Positions 1-8,755 of a DNA stretch of 64,000 nucleotides are shown here, in pieces (position 1 is the first letter of the stretch; the number at the start of each line of letters is the position of its first letter). The stretch is from an uncultured Bryobacterales bacterium (GTDB lineage: Bacteria > Acidobacteriota > Terriglobia > Bryobacterales > UBA6623). The position numbers were made by a program, and so were the translations under genes. The stretch is taken from contig OX638379.1 of the NCBI GenBank assembly GCA_951813605.1, positions 3,980,062-4,044,061 on the forward strand, written 5' to 3'. Below the pieces are notes generated by a model that saw only the letters and a program-made list of their open reading frames with translations, was not told the DNA's origin and did no database searches.

Positions 1-59
1 GCGCGCCGAGTCGCTGCGCAAGGCGCAAGGGCCGGCGCGCATGGCCGCTGAGCCAAAAG

Positions 60-83
60 GGGCCCCGGCAGCTGCCGGGGCCC
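60..83 (-). terminator. Hairpin terminator of the TonB receptor gene
   Basis: A perfect 24-bp palindrome (GGGCCCCGGCAG followed by its reverse complement) lies about 30 nt past the stop codon of the minus-strand receptor gene. Read on the minus strand it is followed a few bases later by a short TTTT (plus-strand aaaa at 55-58). Stem strength and position fit a rho-independent terminator, though the U-run is short. The first 59 bases hold no gene I can support. Confidence 0.5.
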
Positions 84-111
84 GGGCTGGATGCCTACAG
101 CTGACAAGCGG

Positions 112-2715
112 TCAGAAGGTGATCCGCAGTCCCATTTGCATAATGCGGCGGCTGTTCGGAAGGGTGGACGAAACAATCCCGAAGCTTCCGCTCTCCAGGC
201 TCGTGTTCGGAATATTGAACGCCGGCGTGTTGGCGAAGTCGTACGCTTCCCAACTGAAACGAGCCCTCCACCTCTCACCCCAGCGGAAGTTCTTGGCAAG
301 CATGACATCGAAATTGACTCGCGAGGGCCCGCGAATGCCCGGCAGCGTACGTCCCGCGTTGCCTAGAGTGTACGGATCGGGCACCTCGAACGCGCCCTCG
401 TTCAGCCAGTCGAAGCCAATCACGCCGTCGGAGGCCTGACCTTGCGCGGACGACTTGAACGGGGCGCCGTTGAGGTTCGGACGCAGCGAGATGCCCGCGG
501 CCAAGTCTCCGCGGATATTGCCTCCCTGCGCTATCTCCACGCCCATGTAGCCCCCGCTTCGGAGCGTGCCGACAGTTGAAATCTGCCAGCCGCCCGCGAT
601 GGCGTCGAGGATCCTGGACCAGTTCTGTCCCCAGCGCCGGTTCCTTCCGAACGGCAGTTCGACGATCGGAGCCACGACGAGCCTGTGGGGCAGGCGGTTG
701 ACAGAGCTGGAACGTTCGTCGCTAAGGTCGTAGATGTTCTGCGGGTTGTCGTTGTCTCCGAAGGTGTCCGCGTCGCCGATGAAGCGGATATTGTCGATCC
801 ATTGGGTATGCGTGTAAGCGATTGTCCAGCCCAGACCGTTCTGGTACCGCTTCTCGGACTTGAAGGTCGCCGCATAGTAGTTCGAGATGCCCCAGTTGGG
901 CGACATCAGCTGGATCTGGTCTTGCGTGCCATCCCAGGCTACCCAAGGCCGGAAGCTCTCGAGGTCCGCACCGGGTGCGTTGGCCGCGGCTAGGTCGTCC
1001 GGGTGAATGTGGTTGATGTTGATGTTGTTGATCGCCTGGTGCCGCGCCAAGGCGCCGATGATTCCGAAGTCCCAGACGATTCCCTTCCACCGCGCCTGGA
1101 GCGTCAGGTTGAAATTCTGGGAGTACGGAAGCACGCGCGCCTCGTCCCAGAACTGAATCGTCGAGGGTGCGAACCGCGTCCCTCTCGTTCCGAATCCACC
1201 ATGGAGTTCGGAATCAGGAATGTCGTCCAACGCTCCAGCAGGGACACCGTCTCTGAGGTAGGTGGTCAACCCCCCGCGCCGCCGGAAGATGTTATCGAAT
1301 CCCGCCCGGCCGGGCTGAATCGAGTTCCGGTCATACGGATTCCCGCAAAAGATTCCGAAGCCGCCGCGCAGTACCATCGACTCGCTCAGACGCAGGGCAA
1401 ACCCGAACCTCGGAGCCAGATTGTTCCAGTCCCACTGCCAGAGGTACTTCCCCGTGCCGTCCCTGTTCGGGAACAGCACACGGCCGATCGCATCCTCCGG
1501 TATCCCGTCCTGGCCGGCCATGGGATGCGGGCAGAACTGGCAGAAACCGTTCATGCGACCTCCAACCTCGTAGATTGGGGTCTCGGTCTCGTACCTCACG
1601 CCGAAATTCAAGGTCAGGCGGGAGGTGACCCTCCAATCGTCTTGAAAATAGCCCGAATAGTACTTGATCCGCTTGCCGATTCCCGGAGCGACCCTCGTAT
1701 CCAGATTCCAGATGTGACCCATCATGAAATCAGCGAACGTGATGCCAGTGTTGTTATCCCGGCCACCAGTCAGGCCCCGGTATCGGGTGAAGTTGCCTAC
1801 CGGCCGCCACGCGCCGGACGGCTGAGGCCGGCTGACCTCGTTCCCCTGATAGTCGGTGTACTTGGCCCCGAACTTGAATGTGTGGTCACCTCTTATCTTG
1901 GTGAAGTTCCCCTCGTAGTCGAAGTTCGTGAAGACCGCGATGCGGTTTGCGTTACCTACGGCACCGAACTGTGACATTGGAACGCCCCGGCCGCCCTGAA
2001 TGTTCATCCTCGGAAACACCTCGCCGACGCGGTCCAAGCCCGGAAGGCCAAACAGATCGGCATAGTTCGTGTCGCAGCAGTCTCCGGACTTGCGGTCGAC
2101 GGACACGCGGTTGAAGCCAATGATCGAGGTGACGAAGAAGGTCGGGCTGAATGTGTAGGTGTTGTTCAAGCCCCAGTTCTGCCGGCGATTGAGGATATCG
2201 AGTCCGTTGGGGTCAGCCACGCCATAACCCGATGTATACCCGGTAAGAGAGTCGTCTGGTTCCGTCAGGATCATCCGGAGGAACGTGCGCCAGTTGTCCG
2301 TGTAGTTGTGGTCCAGGCGGAACGTATGGTAGTCGCGATTCCTTGCGACGTTCGCGGACTCCCTCCAGTTGCCGGCCAGATTGTTGATGTTATTTGGCAC
2401 GCGATTGGGGTCCGGCAGATAGCTGGCCAACTTGACAGCAACAGGGTCCAGCCGGCTCATGGGGATTGAGTTGTTCGGGAACTGCGAGGCTCCCCTCGGA
2501 TTGTTGATCGGACCCGCTTGGCGCGTGAGCGGGTCGAATATGGGAACGAGAACGGCTTGCCCTCCCTTGTTCTGTGTGCCTTGGGAGAAATTGCCCACCC
2601 GGAATTCCGGGAGCCCGACGCTCCGGGTTCGAATCGCACCAAGTCGCTGGCGGTAGATGTCAACGTTGTAGAAGAAGAACGTCTTGTTTTCCGCAATCGG
2701 ACCGCCGATGGACAC
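112..2715 (-). CDS. TonB-dependent receptor, C-terminal part of an amber-interrupted gene
   Basis: This is the outer-membrane barrel portion of an acidobacterial TonB-dependent, carboxypeptidase-regulatory-like receptor (oligosaccharide or metabolite uptake; substrate unknown). It starts at IGGPI-ENKTFFFYN, a signature of this family, and ends in an aromatic terminal strand (MGLRITF). Such barrels usually end in Phe, so the C-terminus is intact. The first usable start on this side is a GTG inside the conserved block, which is not a plausible native start. The true frame continues upstream without a shift through RGSIYHFLRNDALDA to a TAG at 2812-2814, and then joins the N-terminal part. Apart from that codon the 1146-codon frame from 3552 to 112 is open. 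It is therefore a recently broken gene, a sequencing error, or an amber-suppressed gene. Confidence 0.85.
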   Translation of the reverse strand: MSIGGPIAENKTFFFYNVDIYRQRLGAIRTRSVGLPEFRVGNFSQGTQNKGGQAVLVPIFDPLTRQAGPINNPRGASQFPNNSIPMSRLDPVAVKLASYLPDPNRVPNNINNLAGNWRESANVARNRDYHTFRLDHNYTDNWRTFLRMILTEPDDSLTGYTSGYGVADPNGLDILNRRQNWGLNNTYTFSPTFFVTSIIGFNRVSVDRKSGDCCDTNYADLFGLPGLDRVGEVFPRMNIQGGRGVPMSQFGAVGNANRIAVFTNFDYEGNFTKIRGDHTFKFGAKYTDYQGNEVSRPQPSGAWRPVGNFTRYRGLTGGRDNNTGITFADFMMGHIWNLDTRVAPGIGKRIKYYSGYFQDDWRVTSRLTLNFGVRYETETPIYEVGGRMNGFCQFCPHPMAGQDGIPEDAIGRVLFPNRDGTGKYLWQWDWNNLAPRFGFALRLSESMVLRGGFGIFCGNPYDRNSIQPGRAGFDNIFRRRGGLTTYLRDGVPAGALDDIPDSELHGGFGTRGTRFAPSTIQFWDEARVLPYSQNFNLTLQARWKGIVWDFGIIGALARHQAINNININHIHPDDLAAANAPGADLESFRPWVAWDGTQDQIQLMSPNWGISNYYAATFKSEKRYQNGLGWTIAYTHTQWIDNIRFIGDADTFGDNDNPQNIYDLSDERSSSVNRLPHRLVVAPIVELPFGRNRRWGQNWSRILDAIAGGWQISTVGTLRSGGYMGVEIAQGGNIRGDLAAGISLRPNLNGAPFKSSAQGQASDGVIGFDWLNEGAFEVPDPYTLGNAGRTLPGIRGPSRVNFDVMLAKNFRWGERWRARFSWEAYDFANTPAFNIPNTSLESGSFGIVSSTLPNSRRIMQMGLRITF

Positions 2716-2811
2716 CCCCCCGTTGTTGCGGCGGAGCTTTGGCTGGGAATCCTGGTTCCAGCCCGCCGCGTCGAGGGCGTCGTTGCGGAGGAAGTGGTAG
2801 ATGCTCCCTCG

Positions 2812-3552
2812 CTAGCTGTTCGAACCGCTGCGGGTGAGCGCCTGGACGACGCCGGCGGAACTCCTGCCGTACTCGGCACCCATCGAGTTGACCTCGACCT
2901 TGAACTCCTGCATCGAATCGACCGGCGGCGCCATCTCGACATTTTGGACGCCCAGGCCTCCGCGGGTGTTGTTCACCCCGTCGATGAACGAGCCGGCGGA
3001 GCGAGTGCGTCCGCCGCCAATCGAAATGTTCCCGTTCAACTCCGACCGGAAAGCGCCCGGAACCAAGTTGACCAAGTTGAAGATGTCCCTGTTCGGGAGC
3101 GGCAACTCCTGAATCTGCTCCGTACTAACGGTCGACCCAACCGACCCAGACGTAGTCTGGATCTGAAGTTGCTCCGCACTCACCTCGACCGTCTCAGTGA
3201 CGGCTCCGATCTCCAGGGCGAATGATTGCGAGATCTCGGACGCGACACTCAGACGGAGGCCGTTCACCTCAGCCGTCTTGAATCCATCGGCCGACGCCGA
3301 AATGTTGTATGCGCCCGGAGGCATGTTCGGGATCGCGTAGGCCCCGTTGATGCCGGTCTCGGACACGGTCTTCACGCCGGTCTCGGCGTTGACGATCAGT
3401 AACTGTGCGCCGGGAATGACCGCACCCGTTGCATCGGTGACAGTGCCGTTGATCGTCCCGCCTGCGCCCTGCCCCCACAAAATGCATGGCAGCAGCAACG
3501 CCAACAGCCACAGTTCCAGGAAATGCAAGAAGGAATTCGCATGTACTTTCAT
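2812..3552 (-). CDS. TonB-dependent receptor, N-terminal part (signal peptide, regulatory-like domain, plug)
   Basis: The start is the ATG at 3552 (MKVHANSFLHFLELW), chosen because AGGAGG lies 6 nt upstream. A longer frame to 3615 exists but lacks a ribosome site. A signal peptide (about residues 1-28, ending near ILWGQ) is followed by a carboxypeptidase-regulatory-like beta-sandwich (GTINGTVTDATGAVIPGA, SETGINGAYAIPNMPPG). A plug-like segment then runs through INNTRGGLGVQ and SMQEFKVEVNSMGAEYGRSSAG to LTRSGSNS, where TAG stops translation. Homologues normally read on here as RSGSN-x-(F/Y/H)-G-S-x-Y-x-F-x-R-N, exactly what lies beyond the stop. Without readthrough the product would be a secreted plug fragment with no barrel. 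Confidence 0.85.
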   Translation of the reverse strand: MKVHANSFLHFLELWLLALLLPCILWGQGAGGTINGTVTDATGAVIPGAQLLIVNAETGVKTVSETGINGAYAIPNMPPGAYNISASADGFKTAEVNGLRLSVASEISQSFALEIGAVTETVEVSAEQLQIQTTSGSVGSTVSTEQIQELPLPNRDIFNLVNLVPGAFRSELNGNISIGGGRTRSAGSFIDGVNNTRGGLGVQNVEMAPPVDSMQEFKVEVNSMGAEYGRSSAGVVQALTRSGSNS

Positions 3553-3712
3553 CAAGTGCCTCCTAGGGAGAAATCGACATCCCGAACATAGTGGCTCGGG
3601 TTTTGCGGCCAACATATCACGGTCGATACCACTGAATGCAAGTGTGCCGCCTCGAGCCGGTGCGCGGGATGAACGTGGAGGACTTCGCTATGCGCAGCGC
3701 AGCACTACTGTT

Positions 3713-3940
3713 CACGGCATCGAGTCCTTCTGGTCGCTGTGCAAGCGCGGCCACTACGGCACCTGCCATCGAACGAGCGTGCAGCGCCTGCGGCGCTGCC
3801 TGGCCGAGCTCAGCGGACGCCGCAACAGCCGCAACGCGGACACGCCCACGCAGATGCGCGGCCTTGCGCTAGGCCTGGCCGGCCAGCTGCTGACATGGAA
3901 GATGCTCGCCGACCGGTTTGGCTGCTCGGCTTCCGACTGA
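3713..3940 (+). pseudogene. IS1595-family transposase, C-terminal remnant
   Basis: The translated segment HGIESFWSLCKRGHYGTCHR, followed by ...LRRCLAELSGRRNSRN-ADTPTQM-, matches the conserved C-terminal part of ISXO2/IS1595-type DDE transposases (GIESFWSxxKRGxxGxYHxxS then Y-x-x-E-F-x-x-R-x-N). Only about 75 codons are left. Sequence before the His codon does not resemble the family, so N-terminal and catalytic parts are gone. No terminal inverted repeats were recognised. It is a decayed insertion-sequence fragment between the receptor gene and the lectin-like gene. Confidence 0.7.
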
Positions 3941-3960
3941 GCGGGCCGTCCGGCCTCGAA

Positions 3961-3996
3961 GCCAGCGGAAACCCCTCGGGAAACCCCTCGGCTGGC
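3961..3996. repeat. Tandem 12-bp duplication inside a 6-bp inverted repeat
   Basis: GGAAACCCCTCG occurs twice back to back (3967-3978, 3979-3990), flanked by GCCAGC (3961-3966) and its inverse GCTGGC (3991-3996). It sits just downstream of the IS remnant. It could be a target-site or excision scar, or a small stem-loop; the sequence alone cannot tell. The rest of 3997-4320 shows no gene. Confidence 0.5.
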
Positions 3997-4322
3997 AGTG
4001 CGCGCCTGCACGCGCAGCCAGGTGCGGAGCGAGCGATTCGCCTTTGGCGATGCCCTCCTGCAGACGGCGAGCGCGGCCCCTTCAATCGCCTCCGGAGCGA
4101 AACAGACCCGGCGCCAATCCCGCCGTCAGCCATGACTGCATGTTGTGCGCATCGCGCCCGCTCCGCGCGCACCGGGCCCCCTGGCACTCCCGTATGCGAT
4201 TCACTTTGGAATCGGAGCGCAGCGGTTCTTGGTCGTCTCAGCCTTGCACGGCCGCGGCACAGCGCAGAAGGGCCCCTGACGCACGCCCGCGAACCCGCGC
4301 ACGTCGTGGGAGTGCCCTGTCT

Positions 4323-4330
4323 GCTAGAAT
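4323..4330 (+). promoter_or_regulatory. Extended -10 promoter of the lectin-like gene
   Basis: TGCTAGAAT is a good extended -10 element (TGnTAnnnT). No clear -35 box is visible 17 nt upstream, which extended -10 promoters can do without. Transcription would start near 4337, leaving a leader of about 64 nt before the ATG at 4401, which has its own ribosome site (AGAGGA). Confidence 0.4.
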
Positions 4331-4400
4331 CCCAAGGCACACAAACCGTCGGCCTGCGCGACAACCGCAGAGCCGCGGCCAACAAGAGAGGACTAAAACG

Positions 4401-5042
4401 ATGAGACTTTCAGCCGCAATTGCGTTCACCGTCGCGCTCACATGTTTCGCGCTCCCTGCAGCCGCTCAGGACATGAGCTTCTTCATCACCAGCAAGGGGT
4501 CGGGTGACGGAGCCAACCTCGGCGGGCTAGCCGGAGCCGACGCGCACTGTCAGAAACTGGCGGATGCCGCGGGAGCGGAAGGCAAGACCTGGATGGCTTA
4601 CCTAAGCGCAGGCGCCTCGGGCGGCAAGTCTGCCGTCAGCGCGCGCGATCGCATCGGCAAGGGACCCTGGTACAACGCCAAGGGAGTCCGTGTCGCCGCC
4701 GACATTGATGACCTGCACTCGGAGAACACGAAGCTGGGCAAGGAGAACTCCCTCAACGAGATGGGGAAGATGGTGAACGGACGGGGCGACTCGCCGAACC
4801 AGCACGACATCCTGACCGGCTCGCAGCTTGACGGGACCGCATTCACGGACGATGCCGACCACACCTGCGGCAACTGGATGAGCAACGGCGAGGGAAGCGC
4901 CCAAGTCGGCCACCACGACCGCCAGGGCGGAGGCCAGAATCCCACCTCATGGAATTCCGCCCACGGCTCGCGAGGCTGCAGCCAGGCGAACTTGGTCGCG
5001 ACAGGCGGCAACGGCTACTTCTACTGCTTCGCTACCAACTAG
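4401..5042 (+). CDS. Secreted lectin-like protein (DUF1554-type fold)
   Basis: This is a 213-residue protein with a clear signal peptide (MRLSAAIAFTVALTCFALPAAA, cut near AAAQD). The mature part opens with SGDGANLGGLAGADAHCQKL, the hallmark of bacterial DUF1554/collagen-XVIII-NC10-like domains related to C-type lectin folds. It continues with KTWMAYLS, GKGPWYNAKGV, a Cys in HTCGNWMSNG and a Cys pair near the C-terminus (GCSQAN..., YFYCF), consistent with disulfides outside the cytoplasm. The start is set by the signal peptide and the AGAGGA upstream; the frame is open further upstream but reads through non-coding sequence. It is probably a monocistronic extracellular protein. The binding partner is unknown. 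Confidence 0.8.
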   Translation: MRLSAAIAFTVALTCFALPAAAQDMSFFITSKGSGDGANLGGLAGADAHCQKLADAAGAEGKTWMAYLSAGASGGKSAVSARDRIGKGPWYNAKGVRVAADIDDLHSENTKLGKENSLNEMGKMVNGRGDSPNQHDILTGSQLDGTAFTDDADHTCGNWMSNGEGSAQVGHHDRQGGGQNPTSWNSAHGSRGCSQANLVATGGNGYFYCFATN

Positions 5043-5094
5043 GCGGCAGCAAGCGCTGCCAGTCAGGCGGCGCGATTCGACGCTTGATTCGCCC

Positions 5095-5122
5095 CCCGCC
5101 CGCCGCTGGGCGGCGGGGCGGG
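5095..5122 (+). terminator. GC-rich stem-loop after the lectin-like gene
   Basis: CCCGCCCGCCGC pairs with GCGGCGGGGCGGG (12 bp, one bulged G, 3-nt loop) about 50 nt after the stop codon. A smaller hairpin (GGCAGC-GCTGCC) lies at 5045-5060. No U-run follows, so intrinsic termination is likely but unproven. It ends 30 nt before the next gene. Confidence 0.4.
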
Positions 5123-5140
5123 TCCCTGCATTCGGCGCGA

Positions 5141-5146
5141 TACAAT
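5141..5146 (+). promoter_or_regulatory. -10 box of the PQQ dehydrogenase gene, apparently leaderless
   Basis: TACAAT ends 6 nt before the GTG start at 5153, so transcription would begin at or next to the start codon. No Shine-Dalgarno sequence is present. No convincing -35 box is visible. Confidence 0.4.
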
Positions 5147-5152
5147 CCGCAA

Positions 5153-7015
5153 GTGCGAACTGTTGCGCTGCTTCTGGCTTTATGCGCATCGTCGCTGTCT
5201 GCGGAAGAGTGGCGGCACTACGGAAATGACCCGGGCGGAACAAGGTACTCGCCACTAAACCAGATCAACCGCGACAATGTCGGCCGATTGGAAGTCGCCT
5301 GGGAATATGACACACCGGACTTCACCGACGGCCTGAGCGGATCGCCGACTAGGTCGGCGTTCGAAGCGACCCCGCTGATGATCGGCGGTGTCCTTTACGT
5401 GCCGACCCCGATGGACCGCCTGCTGGCTCTCGATGCCGCCACGGGCCGGCTCGAATGGGAATTCAATCCCGGGCTGGACAAGACGCGCCGATTCAACCTG
5501 TTCACTAATCGCGGGATCGGCTACTGGAGCCAGGGGGCAGCCGAGCGACTAGTGCTTGGGACCCAGACGGGGCTCGTCTATTCGATCGATCGCAAGACCG
5601 GGAAGCTCGACCCCGCCTTCGGTGTCCAGGGGGTCCTAGACACCGGCGATACCGCGATGGAAGGCGGAGTCGAGGGCCAATACTCCATCACATCCCCCAT
5701 CTCCCAATGCAAGGGCACCCTCATAGTGGGAGGTCGTGTCTCGGACGGCCTGCCTGCAGGCCCGAACGGCGATATCCGGGGATACGACATTCATACAGGC
5801 CAATTGCGCTGGCGGTTCCACACGGTCCCGCGGCCCGGGGAGTACGGCCACGAGACCTGGGGCGGCGACTCGTGGAAGCTGCGCGGAGGGGCCAACCTCT
5901 GGACCATGTCCAGCGTCGACGAGGAACTAGGGTTGGTCTTCGCGCCGCTGGGCTCACCGTCATACGATTACTACGGGGGCGACCGCCCTGGGGCGAATCT
6001 GTTCGGCAACAGCTTGGTGGCCCTGGACTGCCGGACGGGCAGCAGGCGCTGGCACTTTCAGAGCATTCACCACGACATTTGGGACTGGGACCTGCCGTCG
6101 CAACCTTCGCTGGTCGAGATCGTACGCGGCGGCAAGCCAGTCAAGGCGGTGACGATTGCGACCAAGACGGGATTCCTTTTCGTCTTCGACCGCGCTACAG
6201 GAGAACCTCTCTTCGACATCGAGGAGCATCCCGTTCCCGCCGGGGACATTCCGGGCGAGTACTACCACCCGACCCAGCCCAAACCGGTCCTTCCAAAGCC
6301 ATTCATCAGACAATCGATGCGCGAGGACGAGATCACTACAGTCACTCCCGAATCGCGGGCGGAGTGCTTGGAAATGCTTGAGGGAGCATCGATCGAAGGC
6401 CCGTTGTTTCGGCCAAGGTTGAAGCAGATGACCGTCTTCTTCCCGGGCACAAACGGCGGGTCGAATTATGGCGGCGGGGCGTTCGACCCCGAAACCGACA
6501 CCTATTACATCAACTCGATGGACGTTGGGACGCTCGCTTCGATGGTGCCGCGCGGGGCGGACGCGGAAGTCCCGTGGCGCAGCCGCGCTGTCCCGCAAGG
6601 ACGGTTCTGGGACTCCAACATGTACCCCTGCCAGGAGCCTCCTTGGGGGCATCTGACCGCCATCGACCTTGGCACCGGAAAGTTCCGCTGGCAGTCGCTG
6701 CTGGGCGAGTACGACGAGCTGACCAAGCGCGGGATTCCGCCCACCGGGGCCTCGAATCTTGGCGGCCCTGTGGTCACCGCGGGAGGCCTCGTGTTCATCG
6801 CTGCCACAAATGACAAGCGCATGCGGGCCTTCGACAAGGACACGGGCGAGCTGGTCTGGGAATACCGCCTGCCAGCCAGCGCCCACGCAACCCCGATGAC
6901 CTACATGGTGGACGGCCGCCAATACCTGGCAATCGCGGTGGGCGGCGGCAACAAGTACAACCCCGGTAGTTTCATGGCCAAGGTGATGGCCTTCCGGCTG
7001 GCTTCCAGTGATTAG
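5153..7015 (+). CDS. PQQ-dependent dehydrogenase, soluble periplasmic type
   Basis: This is a 620-residue eight-bladed quinoprotein resembling the catalytic domain of membrane glucose dehydrogenase. The GTG start gives a typical signal peptide (VRTVALLLALCASSLSAEE). The mature protein begins with EWRHYGNDPGGTRYSPLNQI, the standard opening of this family. Later hallmarks are LLALDAATGRLEWEF, HHDIWDWDLPSQP, NGGSNYGGGAFDPETDTYY, GGPVVTAGGLVFIAATNDK and YLAIAVGGGNKYNPGS. The five-helix N-terminal membrane anchor of E. coli-type enzymes is missing. It should oxidise a sugar or alcohol in the periplasm using PQQ; the substrate is not predictable. No cytochrome domain or partner cytochrome gene lies adjacent. 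The frame is open upstream to 4949 but that part overlaps the lectin gene. Confidence 0.85.
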   Translation: MRTVALLLALCASSLSAEEWRHYGNDPGGTRYSPLNQINRDNVGRLEVAWEYDTPDFTDGLSGSPTRSAFEATPLMIGGVLYVPTPMDRLLALDAATGRLEWEFNPGLDKTRRFNLFTNRGIGYWSQGAAERLVLGTQTGLVYSIDRKTGKLDPAFGVQGVLDTGDTAMEGGVEGQYSITSPISQCKGTLIVGGRVSDGLPAGPNGDIRGYDIHTGQLRWRFHTVPRPGEYGHETWGGDSWKLRGGANLWTMSSVDEELGLVFAPLGSPSYDYYGGDRPGANLFGNSLVALDCRTGSRRWHFQSIHHDIWDWDLPSQPSLVEIVRGGKPVKAVTIATKTGFLFVFDRATGEPLFDIEEHPVPAGDIPGEYYHPTQPKPVLPKPFIRQSMREDEITTVTPESRAECLEMLEGASIEGPLFRPRLKQMTVFFPGTNGGSNYGGGAFDPETDTYYINSMDVGTLASMVPRGADAEVPWRSRAVPQGRFWDSNMYPCQEPPWGHLTAIDLGTGKFRWQSLLGEYDELTKRGIPPTGASNLGGPVVTAGGLVFIAATNDKRMRAFDKDTGELVWEYRLPASAHATPMTYMVDGRQYLAIAVGGGNKYNPGSFMAKVMAFRLASSD

Positions 7016-7355
7016 GGACCGCAACCGGGCGTCGGCCAGCCCAGCCCCGAGGGCGCTCGCCATTTGGGCACTCTGGTGCCAAGGCTTGGCGATTCGCTGG
7101 GCGATGGCCTGCGGGGGATGCGGCAACTCTAGCGCCGCCGAATGGTTTTCGGGCATGTGGAACTAGCGCCGAGGGCGCATAGCCTCAATCGAGGCCTCCT
7201 AGTTTCCCCGGGCTTACAACACGCCGCGGGGGGATAGGCCCCGACCGCTGTACGAGAGCGGTCGAACTCACGCCGGCCAACAGATCCTCAGCAAGCCAGG
7301 AATCCGCACGTACGAGCACGCCACGGCAAGTCAAATTCGCAGCCGCGAGCCCCGG
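7016..7355. other. Intergenic region without a recognisable gene
   Basis: This 340-bp gap lies between the PQQ dehydrogenase and the convergent MATE gene. Frames here are short or antisense continuations. A hairpin (GACCGCT-7 nt-AGCGGTC) lies near 7230-7255, and an imperfect one overlaps the end of the MATE gene near 7345-7370. Either could end transcription. Nothing else was recognised. Confidence 0.4.
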
Positions 7356-8702
7356 CTAGCGGGGTCTCGCGAGCGGCGCTTTTCCGAAACCGGGCCAGAT
7401 GCGGAGCGTGCCGACCACTGCGCGCATCGTGCTCCAGACGGTGAAAGACCACCAAACGAAGTTCAAGGCTTGCGGAGATTCTCGGTCGGCTGACAGCAGC
7501 AGGACCGCTCCAGCTACAAGAGCGACCAGAACCGCGTTGCGAAGGAAGCGAAAGTCTGCCGTACCGAAATGCACGCCGTCGGTGCCGAACGTCAAGCCGC
7601 TAATGGGCTGAGTCAGGGCGGCTATGCGCCACGGGATCGGGAACAGGGCTGCCGCGACCGGTGGAATGTAGAGTCGGCACACCCAAGGTTCGAAGACAAT
7701 CATCGCGATGCACAATGCCGCGCCAGCACCGCACGACCACTCGCAAGTGACCCGCGCGACGTGCCTGGCTTGGCCTCGGTCCCCGGCACCGAGGAAATGG
7801 GCGACGAGACTCTGCGCCGAGATCGCGAAAGCGTCCATGAACAGCGCGTTGAAGAACCACGTGCTGCGCACGACCTGATGGACCGCGCCGCTTCCGGCTC
7901 CGATTATGGTGGCCTTCCAGGTTCCGAGAATCAAGAATCCGTTCAAGCAGGCGGCCCGCAAGACCAAGTTCAGGCCGGACGCGAGGAGGCCGCGCGCCTG
8001 CCTCCAGTCAAATCCGTCGGGGCGTCCTAGGCGCTGAAACGCCGCCGCGGTCGCCCAAGCGGCTCCTGCCCATTGGCTGACCGTGCTGGCGAGGGCCGCG
8101 CCGGCCACTCCCATGGCGGGCAGCGCGCCGAAGCCGAAGATGAGCAGGGGGTCTAACGCCACGTTGAGCGCATTCATGCCCCCTGCAACCCACAGGGGAG
8201 TGCGCATGTCATGGGCACCGCGAAGAGCCCCGAATGCCGCGAAGCAGGCCAGCATCGCAGGGGCCCCGATCAGCCGGAAGCGAAGGTATTCCGTGGCGAG
8301 GTCGGTCACTCGGGCTTCGGCGCCCATCGCTCGGGAAGCCGCACCAGCCAAGGGCATGCCGACTGCAGCAAGAGCTGCACCCAGCACAAGGGCCAAAGTC
8401 ACGGCGACCAGGCACATCCGAGCGGCGGCGCGGCCGGACACACCGTCCCGCGTTTCGGTGCCGGAGTGGGTTGCGACGCGAGTCTGCGTCGCGACGCCAA
8501 GAAAGCTCAGCGCCCAGAACAGCGCGGAGAGCACCATCGTGCCGACGCCCAGCGCGGCCAAGGGTTCCACTCCCAGCCGGGCGACAAAGGCGGTATCGAC
8601 CAAGCCTGTGAGCGGCTCGGCGACCAGCGATCCGAGGATCGGGACGCTCAGGGCGACGAATGTGCGATGGGGTTGCGCGACAAATCGCTGCGGCGCGAGC
8701 AA
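7356..8702 (-). CDS. MATE-family (DinF-like) multidrug or metabolite exporter
   Basis: This 448-residue protein has about 12 hydrophobic segments in two halves, as in Na+- or H+-coupled MATE antiporters. The N-terminus ALSVPILGSLVAEPLTGLVDTAFVARLG is the classic first-helix signature with the conserved Pro and Asp-Thr. The second half carries ATIIGAGSGAVHQVVRS and FLGAGDRGQARHVARV, typical of the DinF branch. The start is uncertain: the frame opens with a TTG at 8702, and an in-frame TGA just upstream excludes a longer form. The end is intact. It is transcribed divergently from the hydrolase gene, with 53 bp between starts. Confidence 0.85.
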   Translation of the reverse strand: MLAPQRFVAQPHRTFVALSVPILGSLVAEPLTGLVDTAFVARLGVEPLAALGVGTMVLSALFWALSFLGVATQTRVATHSGTETRDGVSGRAAARMCLVAVTLALVLGAALAAVGMPLAGAASRAMGAEARVTDLATEYLRFRLIGAPAMLACFAAFGALRGAHDMRTPLWVAGGMNALNVALDPLLIFGFGALPAMGVAGAALASTVSQWAGAAWATAAAFQRLGRPDGFDWRQARGLLASGLNLVLRAACLNGFLILGTWKATIIGAGSGAVHQVVRSTWFFNALFMDAFAISAQSLVAHFLGAGDRGQARHVARVTCEWSCGAGAALCIAMIVFEPWVCRLYIPPVAAALFPIPWRIAALTQPISGLTFGTDGVHFGTADFRFLRNAVLVALVAGAVLLLSADRESPQALNFVWWSFTVWSTMRAVVGTLRIWPGFGKAPLARPR

Positions 8703-8755
8703 CTCTCATTCTGACAAGAGAACGCGAGTGGCTTTGCCAGAATGGTCGGTTTGGC

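Noticed and set aside
2625..2650. tRNA T-arm-like sequence (gggttcgaatcgcacc)
   Set aside because: No acceptor stem or anticodon arm around it, and the bases encode a conserved stretch (AIRTRSVGLPEF) of the TonB receptor.
5960..7156. 398-codon minus-strand frame over the PQQ dehydrogenase
   Set aside because: Antisense shadow of a clear quinoprotein; low-complexity composition and no motif.
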